Virus record (IMG/VR): IMGVR_UViG_3300024518_003008
Coordinates: 1 to 22,803 of that record
Origin: a virus
DNA length: 22,803 bases
Strand: one strand, 5' to 3'
The notes beneath the pieces were generated by a model. It made no database searches. It was not told the DNA's origin and saw nothing but the letters and a program-made list of their open reading frames with translations. The position numbers were made by a program, and so were the translations under genes. The number at the start of each line of letters is the position of its first letter. The stretch's first letter is position 1. Below are positions 1 to 5,669 of this stretch, piece after piece.

Positions 1-42
1 GCCATTTAAAAATAATAATAATGCTGTTACAGTTTCGATCAT
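1..42 (-). CDS. 5' end of a small hydrophobic phage protein (cut by window edge)
   Basis: An ATG at 42-40 overlaps the TGA stop of the preceding gene (39-41) as ATGA. It opens a frame that stays open to the window edge, giving 14 residues, MIETVTALLLFLNG. The leucine-rich start suggests a short signal or membrane segment, but too little is visible to assign a product. It follows a chain of coupled small genes (969 down to 39), so it is probably the next member of that operon. No stop codon lies within the window, so the true length is unknown. Confidence 0.6.
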   Translation of the reverse strand, partial: MIETVTALLLFLNG

Positions 43-446
43 GGGCTTTTATGGTTTCCATTTGCAAACGTTCTTTGCTTATCTTTTAATTTTTCAATAT
101 CACTCAATACCTTTTCAACATCTTTTTGTAAACGTTCAATATTAACGCTATTTGACATCATGTTTTCCATACGATCTTCCATCTTTGTAATTTGTCCTGC
201 CATGTGTTCCACTAACATGAAAAGCTCGGATTCTCCTGATGACTGGCCCAGCTCACCCCTGGGGTATTTGATTCTAAATTCTGAATTTTGATCTAAGTCT
301 TTGGTATGCATTTGAAGAAGCGTGTCGTGTTGGTTGAGCTTCTCCTGGATTTGAAAGTAGCCGAAGGTCCCGAGTGCGACCATGATAATTAAAGAGATCA
401 CGGTTTTCATCGGCATCTGTACCGATTGTTCAGGTCCGAGTTTCAT
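39..446 (-). CDS. Membrane-anchored coiled-coil protein, unknown function
   Basis: A 135-residue protein. Residues about 13-31 (MKTVISLIIMVALGTFGYF) form one hydrophobic segment after a short N-terminus, consistent with a single inner-membrane anchor. The rest is hydrophilic and heptad-like, especially residues 75-125 (MEDRMENMM, IERLQKDVEKVLSDIEKLKDK), suggesting a coiled coil in the periplasm or cytoplasm. It starts one base after the stop of a tiny lipoprotein gene and its stop overlaps the next start as ATGA. No Shine-Dalgarno is evident, so translation is probably coupled. A membrane anchor plus coiled coil beside a small lipoprotein recalls the i-spanin/o-spanin arrangement, but no sequence signature confirms that. 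It could be any small envelope protein. Confidence 0.7.
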   Translation of the reverse strand: MKLGPEQSVQMPMKTVISLIIMVALGTFGYFQIQEKLNQHDTLLQMHTKDLDQNSEFRIKYPRGELGQSSGESELFMLVEHMAGQITKMEDRMENMMSNSVNIERLQKDVEKVLSDIEKLKDKQRTFANGNHKSP

Positions 447-447
447 A

Positions 448-609
448 TTAGTTACAATTGTTTTTGTCTAAATCAATTGGCTTGTCACCATTATAAAACC
501 ATACATAAGACGAAAGTTTCGTTCCATCTTGTGTATAGGTGCATTTTTTGCCTACCGAGCAGGCGCTTAATGCAAATAATAATGCAAGAACTAAATATAA
601 TTTATTCAT
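448..609 (-). CDS. Small lipoprotein (53 aa, lipobox LSAC)
   Basis: The gene starts at ATG 609 behind a strong ribosome site (GAAGGAG, 5 bases upstream) and ends at TAA 448-450. Residues 1-16 (MNKLYLVLALLFALSA) are a textbook lipoprotein signal peptide: Lys3, a hydrophobic core, then lipobox Leu14-Ser15-Ala16-Cys17. Lipidation at Cys17 would leave a mature protein of only 37 residues with two more cysteines (23 and 52), which could form a disulfide in the periplasm. It overlaps the upstream 59-aa gene by 8 bases and sits 1 base before the membrane coiled-coil gene. Proposed roles, both inference, are an o-spanin-like lysis partner or an entry-exclusion lipoprotein. It lacks the proline-rich character of Rz1, so a spanin role is uncertain. 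Confidence 0.8.
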   Translation of the reverse strand: MNKLYLVLALLFALSACSVGKKCTYTQDGTKLSSYVWFYNGDKPIDLDKNNCN

Positions 610-781
610 GTTTCTCCTTCGTTTCATCCATATATACCATAGAATGGACTTTATTCACAAAGCTTTGTTCATACGTTAATGCTTCTGCGTTTTCTTTTGC
701 GTTTCCTACCTGACAACATGTACCGGATTCTTCTTTTTCTTTGGTATGCGTATTGCAAGTTTTTTTTGGGTCTATTGGCAT
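602..781 (-). CDS. Small hydrophilic protein with a Cys-Cys pair, unknown function
   Basis: A 59-residue protein from ATG 781. A GTG at 790 in the same frame would add three residues. The ATG overlaps the TAG of the metallothionein-like gene (772-774), which favours a coupled start. The N-terminal half has three cysteines (TCNTH, GTCC) amid Lys/Glu; the C-terminal half is polar and probably helical. There is no signal peptide or membrane segment. Lying directly after a Cys-rich metal-binding-type gene, it may act with that product, but this is only inference from position. I recognise no family. No strong Shine-Dalgarno is present at either start. Confidence 0.55.
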   Translation of the reverse strand: MPIDPKKTCNTHTKEKEESGTCCQVGNAKENAEALTYEQSFVNKVHSMVYMDETKEKHE

Positions 782-918
782 GAGAGACACTCATCGTTGT
801 TTACTGTAGCCCCTTGAGGATTACAATTACATTTTTCGCACGCACATACACCATTGGCATCTGAATGTCCGCTTACATTACAGTGACAATCACACAAACA
901 ATCTTTACACTTTGTCAT
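772..918 (-). CDS. Metallothionein-like Cys-rich metal-binding protein (48 aa)
   Basis: A 48-residue protein with 11 cysteines (4, 7, 9, 11, 13, 25, 27, 30, 32, 44, 47) and two histidines (12, 18). The N-terminal cluster is CKDCLCDCHCNV and the central cluster is CACEKCNCN. The latter is the CxCxxCxC pattern typical of bacterial metallothioneins such as cyanobacterial SmtA (CACEPCLCNV). Three CxxC pairs and five CxC pairs suit a polynuclear Zn/Cu/Cd-thiolate cluster in the cytoplasm. There is no signal peptide. Known bacterial members are around 55 residues, so size fits. The start overlaps the TGA of the 17-aa peptide gene as ATGA; the ribosome site is weak, implying coupling. A viral metal buffer or redox protein is the likely role; the metal is unknown. 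A structural zinc-knuckle protein is an alternative, though the cysteine density is high for that. Confidence 0.82.
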   Translation of the reverse strand: MTKCKDCLCDCHCNVSGHSDANGVCACEKCNCNPQGATVNNDECLSCQ

Positions 919-968
919 TTGTACTTAAAAAGCCATTCCGCAAATTTTTTCCATAATTTTTTAATCAT
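915..968 (-). CDS. 17-residue cationic amphipathic micro-peptide
   Basis: The micro-ORF reads MIKKLWKKFAEWLFKYK then TGA. It has a strong ribosome site (GAGGAG, 7-base spacing to ATG 968), better than that of most long genes here. Its start overlaps the TAA of the 217-aa gene and its TGA overlaps the next ATG (918) as ATGA. The peptide has six lysines, one glutamate and regularly spaced Ile/Leu/Trp/Phe/Tyr, so a helix would have one hydrophobic and one basic face, a membrane-active profile. It may be a functional membrane peptide, or a leader whose translation drives the metallothionein-like gene. The ribosome site and double overlap support translation; the function is inference. Confidence 0.6.
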   Translation of the reverse strand: MIKKLWKKFAEWLFKYK

Positions 969-1614
969 CCTTAGTCTCCTCAATACTATAGAAGAATTTA
1001 TTGCTATCTTCTGTTTTCCATTTACGACTATCTTCAACATTCCATTCACTGGTTTGAACTTTCCAGTCGAAGGGAATTTCATCCTTCACAGTGAAAGATG
1101 GAATACTCCAGATTAGTCTATTGTTTGGCTGAGCCGCATAATTGCCATTTTCTAATGCCAATACATGAGCGCACTTATGTTCGTGCGGAATTTCCGAATG
1201 ATCGGTGTCCACTATATTACTCTCTGGGTGACCCCAGTCAACCGTAAAAAGGTACGCACCGGCGTACCATTTTTTATCTTTTCCTATGAATTTACCGGAC
1301 TGACCGTCCAAGACATCAAAAGAAGTAACGCTAGGATAGTAACTAAAGCAATTCCATAGCTCCAGCTCGTCAAGTCGCATCCTAGGAACCTCTTTGACAT
1401 CAAAGCCTCTTTGTATGAACGCAGAGATTGGCAAGCGGTAGAATACAGCTCCGTTTTCCATAATTGCATGGAAGAGTATCGGACGCCCTGTAATCGATGC
1501 AAACCCAAAAAGTAAGCAGTCTTCCACTTCTCCATGATGTTCTTTAAGATCATAGAGATATTCTCTCCTTACCTGCGCATAAGTTGCAGGTATATTTGCA
1601 TTCAGATAGGCCAT
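961..1614 (-). CDS. Conserved-looking phage protein of unknown function (217 aa)
   Basis: A 217-residue soluble protein starting MAYLNANIPATYAQVRREYL, with no signal peptide or membrane segment. It is rich in aromatic residues (many Trp, Tyr, Phe) and has an acidic C-terminus. Notable stretches are EDCLLFGFASITGRPILFHA (30-50), LFTVDWGHPESN (around 120) and HEHKCAHVLALENGNYAAQP (145-165), the last two carrying His/Cys residues that could bind a metal or form an active site. I do not recognise a named domain. A ribosome site (TAGGAG) lies about 10 bases before ATG 1614. It sits between a 33-aa membrane peptide gene and the small-gene chain. Confidence 0.85.
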   Translation of the reverse strand: MAYLNANIPATYAQVRREYLYDLKEHHGEVEDCLLFGFASITGRPILFHAIMENGAVFYRLPISAFIQRGFDVKEVPRMRLDELELWNCFSYYPSVTSFDVLDGQSGKFIGKDKKWYAGAYLFTVDWGHPESNIVDTDHSEIPHEHKCAHVLALENGNYAAQPNNRLIWSIPSFTVKDEIPFDWKVQTSEWNVEDSRKWKTEDSNKFFYSIEETKDD

Positions 1615-1628
1615 TTAACATAAAACTC

Positions 1629-1730
1629 CTAGTTAACTAAAAAATAAATGGCAACAATAACTACCACGATAGCGGCAGATATCTTGGGATTAGCTTTTGC
1701 TAATGTCCAAACTTGTTTCACTTTTTCCAT
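1629..1730 (-). CDS. 33-residue single-pass membrane micro-protein
   Basis: It starts at ATG 1730 behind AGGAGG, spaced 4 bases (GAGGACATATG), one of the strongest ribosome sites in the window, and ends at TAG 1629-1631. The N-terminal half is basic (MEKVKQVWTLAKANPK); residues 17-33 are one hydrophobic helix (ISAAIVVVIVAIYFLVN). This predicts a protein with a cytoplasmic N-terminus and a C-terminal membrane anchor. The AGGAGG overlaps the stop codon of the polymerase gene, so the two are probably coupled. Function is unknown; small phage membrane peptides include holins, antiholins and host-enzyme inhibitors. The ribosome site makes a chance ORF unlikely. Confidence 0.65.
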   Translation of the reverse strand: MEKVKQVWTLAKANPKISAAIVVVIVAIYFLVN

Positions 1731-1738
1731 ATGTCCTC

Positions 1739-3589
1739 CTAATGTATTTCGCCCCAGTTTTTACCCGATTCATAGTCTACCTTATTTGGTATCTCTAGTT
1801 CAACTGCAGCTTCCATTATATCGACTATGTGTTGTGCCTGTATATCATTTTCTACAGAAATATCCAGTTCATCGTGTATCTGAATATGAGGAATAATTCC
1901 CTCTTTATACAAATTTAACATAGATTGTTTTGTCATATCAGCAGCGGATCCTTGGATGAGTCTATTCAAAGCTTTGTATGTGAAAGCTCTTTTGATCCCT
2001 GGTCCGTGTTCCTTGATCGCTGTTTCATGATCCAAAGGTTTATGAATCCCGAACCTCATGGGTTCCCACAAATGAAAACGACAACGTCTACCCAACAACG
2101 TACGAATATGTCCGGCATCTTGGGCTCGGTTCGATGCAACATCCATCAGTTGTTTAACAAAGGGTACCCGACTGTGATACATTTTAAAAAGTTCGTTCGC
2201 TTTATCTTTACTCACACCTAATTCTGCTTGAAGTTTATTTTTTCCCATTCCATAAAATAATCCAAGATTAATAGTCTTCGCTTGGATTCTAGGGATGTCT
2301 GCCATCTTTGCAACAATGCCATGGAAATCTGGTTCTGTTTCCTTATAAGCTTGGACTACATCGTTCACACCATATAGGTTTTCCATCTTGGCATAGTGGA
2401 CCACGAGCCTGGGTTCTTGTTGGTTGTAATCAAAACAACCCCACTTACACTTTTCTTCAGGCAAGAAAATAGAACGAATCAAAGGTCCGAGTTCCTTGTT
2501 CCGTGCAGGAATTTGTTGAAGGTTTGGGTTATGATAACTAAATCTCCCCGTCACGGTTCCTCCATTGTCCGATCGAAGTTGATTGATTTCGGCATGGATT
2601 CTTCCCTTATGGGCATATTTTAAAATAGAATCTATAAAGGTCGTGTGTGCTTTATTAATTTCACGAGCCTTAGCTATCTTTTTTACAATAGGATTAGGGT
2701 GATTGACTAAAAAATTCTTAGTAAAACTAGGAGCTTTGGTTTTTTCTGTGCGTTCATAAACTAGCTTCAATTTTTCAAAGACTTGTGCTATACTTCTGGC
2801 CGCCCAAATCTGCACATCGATACCCGTTTCTTTCTTGACATCCCCTAGTAATTGGTTTTCCATAATTGCCAAGTTTTTTTTATGTTTATGGGCTGCTGCT
2901 TCATTAACTCTTACCCCCTTCATACGCATGTCTATTAAACAGGGTAAAAGATCTGTTTCTAATTCAAAAATAGAGTCACAATCCTCATGATAAATTTCAT
3001 ATTTCATTTCTTTCCATAAGCGTAAAGTAAGATCGGCGTCTTTTTCTGCATACTCCCCCACGTACATAGCTGGCAGCTTATACATCTCGGACTTGGGATC
3101 AACGCCCAGGGCACTCGCCGCCTCTCTTAAAGCTGTTTCATTTTTTCCTTCTTTTAGATACTCCCTGGATAAAGAATTAAGGTCATATTTAAATCTGTTT
3201 TCGTTCACAATTCCCGCAGCAATCATAGTATCAATAATTTTTCCGTTAAGTTTCATGTCGGGAAGTGTTTTAATCCAACAGACATCATACATCGCATTGT
3301 GAAAAACTTTAGAGGCATCGGTCTTTAGAATTGTTCTAAACCAATCAAGAACTTTCTTTTTATCCATATTCCCGCCCCCTTCATGGGCGATAGGGTAATA
3401 ACCTTTCCATCCTTCTACTGCGACCGCAATACCCGTTATACATCCATCATTAGTAGCGGACCCGGAGCCTCGAGTTGTTAAGTTGGTATCTTTAGTTTCT
3501 AAATCAATCGCAATTTCCTTGGCTTCTTTTAGGTCAGGAAATTCAGTGGGTTCTAACCATTCTGTTTGAGCTTTATAAAGTGTTATCAT
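1739..3589 (-). CDS. Family A DNA polymerase with 3'-5' exonuclease
   Basis: A 616-residue replicative polymerase, smaller than T7 gp5 (704). Residues 1-200 are a 3'-5' proofreading domain with Exo I D29/E31 (AIDLET), Exo II N98-D102 (HNAMYD) and Exo III Y180-D184 (YAEKD). The polymerase domain has the TGRFSYHNPNLQQIP segment (347-361), motif A D387 (FDYNQQEPR), motif B R434/K438/Y446 (RIQAKTINLGLFYG) and motif C H572-D573-E574 (IHDE). All catalytic acidic residues are present, and there is no 5'-3' nuclease domain. The residue aligning with E. coli Phe762 is Leu442, the Leu762 type. The ATG overlaps the TGA of the SET-domain gene (ATGA) with no ribosome site, so it is probably translated by coupling. 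Confidence 0.97.
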   Translation of the reverse strand: MITLYKAQTEWLEPTEFPDLKEAKEIAIDLETKDTNLTTRGSGSATNDGCITGIAVAVEGWKGYYPIAHEGGGNMDKKKVLDWFRTILKTDASKVFHNAMYDVCWIKTLPDMKLNGKIIDTMIAAGIVNENRFKYDLNSLSREYLKEGKNETALREAASALGVDPKSEMYKLPAMYVGEYAEKDADLTLRLWKEMKYEIYHEDCDSIFELETDLLPCLIDMRMKGVRVNEAAAHKHKKNLAIMENQLLGDVKKETGIDVQIWAARSIAQVFEKLKLVYERTEKTKAPSFTKNFLVNHPNPIVKKIAKAREINKAHTTFIDSILKYAHKGRIHAEINQLRSDNGGTVTGRFSYHNPNLQQIPARNKELGPLIRSIFLPEEKCKWGCFDYNQQEPRLVVHYAKMENLYGVNDVVQAYKETEPDFHGIVAKMADIPRIQAKTINLGLFYGMGKNKLQAELGVSKDKANELFKMYHSRVPFVKQLMDVASNRAQDAGHIRTLLGRRCRFHLWEPMRFGIHKPLDHETAIKEHGPGIKRAFTYKALNRLIQGSAADMTKQSMLNLYKEGIIPHIQIHDELDISVENDIQAQHIVDIMEAAVELEIPNKVDYESGKNWGEIH

Positions 3590-3888
3590 ATATTATAGAA
3601 GGTATAACGCAGGGTTATCTCTTCTCCTTTTTTTATGTCTTGGGTTGTCATGAGATTCCATTTCTTGCGATGAGAACCCTCGCTAAGTAAAAGTTCTACC
3701 TTCACACAGTTGGGAGTATTGGAATGATTAATAAATCCTCCCAAAGGAGTTCGAATGATGGCGTCATCAATCTTAATATGCGTAGTCCCCAGAGTCGTTG
3801 CTTTGTTAATCTTTTGATTGGCAAAGAGTCCTAGACCATTGATACCACTTTCTTTAATCGTTACGGATTCCGGTAGAGGTTTATACAT
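3586..3888 (-). CDS. SET-domain protein, putative protein-lysine methyltransferase
   Basis: A 100-residue protein from ATG 3888, behind AAAGGG. A TTG start at 3906 would add six residues. It carries SET-domain landmarks in order: the SAM-binding turn GINGLGLFANQKI (about 16-28), the signature GGFINHSNTPNCV (about 51-63, with NHS), and the C-terminal LMTTQDIKKGEEITLRYTF (about 79-97), matching the usual RDI..GEE.T..Y. It lacks pre-SET and post-SET parts, so it is a minimal SET similar in size to the chlorella-virus vSET (119 aa). The expected reaction is methyl transfer from SAM to a protein lysine; the target here is unknown. It overlaps the DUF3310 gene by 8 bases and polA by 4, placing it inside the replication operon. 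Confidence 0.85.
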   Translation of the reverse strand: MYKPLPESVTIKESGINGLGLFANQKINKATTLGTTHIKIDDAIIRTPLGGFINHSNTPNCVKVELLLSEGSHRKKWNLMTTQDIKKGEEITLRYTFYNI

Positions 3889-4093
3889 CTTTGTAATCCC
3901 TTTCAATAATCATTTCACAATAATGAATTGCTTTTAGTATATCTTGCTTACCATCTTTAAATGGATGCCTAGAAATATACTTAATTATATTCCCTTCTGC
4001 AAATAACATTTTATTTTCATGGACAAAAGTGCTGGGTTGAATCTTCATTTTTTTATAGTGTGATCCTCCAATTTGTTTTTCATAGATACTCAT
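3881..4093 (-). CDS. DUF3310 (SaV-like) phage protein
   Basis: A 70-residue protein from ATG 4093; an upstream in-frame GTG at 4111 would add six residues. The start MSIYEKQIGGSHYKKMKIQP followed by FAEGNIIKYISRH, KDGKQDILKAIHYCEMIIE is the typical DUF3310 pattern (GGSHY..M.IQP, then N.IKY..R...K.....DL.KA..Y). Family members are common in phages beside replication genes; some have been linked to nucleotide kinase activity like T7 gp1.7, but no kinase motif is visible in this short protein. The GTG start has no ribosome site, and the ATG overlaps the stop of the 23-aa micro-ORF as ATGA, which supports the shorter form. Confidence 0.85.
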   Translation of the reverse strand: MSIYEKQIGGSHYKKMKIQPSTFVHENKMLFAEGNIIKYISRHPFKDGKQDILKAIHYCEMIIERDYKDV

Positions 4094-4161
4094 AGTGCTA
4101 TAAAGATCCACATACAGGTTAGTATGGTTATAAATAATAAATCACTTTTCATTTCACTCAT
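4090..4161 (-). CDS. 23-residue membrane micro-ORF between helicase and DUF3310 genes
   Basis: The ORF starts at ATG 4161, overlapping the TGA of the UvrD-like helicase (4158-4160) as ATGA. It ends at TGA 4090-4092, which overlaps the ATG of the DUF3310 gene, again as ATGA. It encodes MSEMKSD followed by a 16-residue hydrophobic run (LLFITILTCMWIFIAL), enough for one membrane helix. The nearest GGAG is about 17 bases upstream, too far for normal use, so translation would rely on coupling. The exact fit between two stop/start overlaps supports a real gene or a coupling leader, but so short an ORF could arise by chance. Confidence 0.42.
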   Translation of the reverse strand: MSEMKSDLLFITILTCMWIFIAL

Positions 4162-5669
4162 ATCTGATAAAAATTATTCTCCTTTGGTGAAAGAATATAT
4201 AAGGTATGTTGAGTCCTTGTAATTCCTGTATAAAACTGTCGATGAACAGGATCAGGATTACGTTCATAAGATTTAGAAGCATTCCAAGATAGATCGGGCA
4301 TCAAAGTAACTTTTCTTGACTCTCCTCCTTTGGCTCCGTGAATAGTGGATAAGGTAATTCTCGGAGGTTTACTTAAATCCTCTCCATTTCTTTGCATCGA
4401 TTCAATATAGTTAACTGTTTTGTGATCACACTCAAGGGCTTGAGACCAGGGCCGGTTTTCAAGAAGACCATGCTGTTGTTTACAGTCCTCCATTGTATAA
4501 CTTTTATCAGGCATCATCGTTTTGCAGGTTTTGAATCCTCTCCGTAGTTGTTTTTTCTTAACGCCCAGATAACTATAGATTCTTTTAACGGATTCAAACG
4601 GGAGCTTGCCCCCTTTCCTCCATTCTTCCCATTCTAATAGGGCTGTTAAAAAATTTTCTGAAACACGGTTATTTCCTTTTGTTTGATAAGGATAGCCCCA
4701 TGATTCTAAATAATCTTTGACTCTGTCCAACATGTAATTAGCACTAGCTAACACTAACATCTTGCCTTCTTTAAAATCTACGGAACGTAAACTATGTACC
4801 CAGTGTACTTCTCCTTCTTCATCTCTAGGTTTCCATATTTTAGGTTGTCTTTTAGAAAGTCTATTTACTATTAGATCGGCCAGTTTATGTACTTTAGAGG
4901 GAACTCTATAAGATTGGGTAAGAACTGTTCTTTTCCCTTGTAATCCTAAGAAGTGATCTACATCTGCACCTTGAAAAGTATAAATAGCTTGGTCATCATC
5001 CCCGGCTATAAAAGATTTATGGGAATTCTTTTCCAGCAGATGCACCATTTGCCATTGAAGCCAGTTTAAATCCTGGGCCTCATCAACGAACAGTACATCT
5101 AACTGCGGAGCAAGTTGCTTTTGAACAACTATTTCGATGAAATCAGTAAAATCATATTTATGATTATTTTTTTTAAATACAGGTAAGGCTTTGGCAATTC
5201 GTTGTAGCTTTAACCAATTAATCTTTCCTCTATGTTCATTACGATCATACTGCTCTTCAATACTAACTCCTCGATATCGAGCGAGATTAATTTGATTTAG
5301 ATATTCATTTTTCGAGATAACCATTCCTGTTTCATCTACACTGGTTTCTGTATTAAAATTAATTACTCCAATCCACTCAGCAAATTCTTGATAATCTGCA
5401 GTTTTCATTAGTTGGGTAGAAGGATCAATTCCTAACAATCTGACCGCCATAGAATGAAGTGTGCGAAAATAAGGTAAGTCTTTTTCATTCAAGTCAAAGC
5501 CTTCAATTTTTTGAGCTCTAACAATAGCCTCAACGTTGGCTCTTTTACTAAAGGATACATAGCCAATGCGATCAGGCTTAATTCCTTCTTGTAAAGCTTC
5601 GGTTACTTTTTGTAATAATGTCTGTGTTTTTCCTGTGCCTGGAGGGCCAAATATAATTTCTCTATTCAT
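4158..5669 (-). CDS. UvrD/PcrA-like superfamily 1 DNA helicase
   Basis: A 503-residue SF1A helicase, shorter than UvrD (about 720). Motifs are in order: Walker A GPPGTGKT (8-15), motif Ia YVSFSKRANVEAI (37-49), TLHSMAVRLLG (70-80), Walker B FVDEAQD (194-200), motif III GDDDQAIYTFQGA (223-235), motif IV LTQSYRVP (250-257), motif V TLSTIHGAKGGE (439-450) and motif VI TGITRTQ (481-487). It should unwind duplex DNA 3'-5' using ATP; the accessory 1B/2B domains are reduced. Its ATG overlaps the stop of the primase gene as TAATG, so primase and helicase are produced together. With no DnaB-type helicase visible, it may be the main unwinding motor at the phage fork; that is inference. Confidence 0.95.
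   Translation of the reverse strand: MNREIIFGPPGTGKTQTLLQKVTEALQEGIKPDRIGYVSFSKRANVEAIVRAQKIEGFDLNEKDLPYFRTLHSMAVRLLGIDPSTQLMKTADYQEFAEWIGVINFNTETSVDETGMVISKNEYLNQINLARYRGVSIEEQYDRNEHRGKINWLKLQRIAKALPVFKKNNHKYDFTDFIEIVVQKQLAPQLDVLFVDEAQDLNWLQWQMVHLLEKNSHKSFIAGDDDQAIYTFQGADVDHFLGLQGKRTVLTQSYRVPSKVHKLADLIVNRLSKRQPKIWKPRDEEGEVHWVHSLRSVDFKEGKMLVLASANYMLDRVKDYLESWGYPYQTKGNNRVSENFLTALLEWEEWRKGGKLPFESVKRIYSYLGVKKKQLRRGFKTCKTMMPDKSYTMEDCKQQHGLLENRPWSQALECDHKTVNYIESMQRNGEDLSKPPRITLSTIHGAKGGESRKVTLMPDLSWNASKSYERNPDPVHRQFYTGITRTQHTLYILSPKENNFYQI

Noticed and set aside
426-713. Plus-strand ORF of 95 codons
   Set aside because: Opposite to three minus-strand genes with signal peptide, ribosome sites and coupled starts; the translation is Cys/Phe/His-rich without structure. 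Shadow.
865-1116. Plus-strand ORF of 83 codons
   Set aside because: Antisense to the 217-aa gene and to the metallothionein-like gene; no ribosome site or recognisable features.
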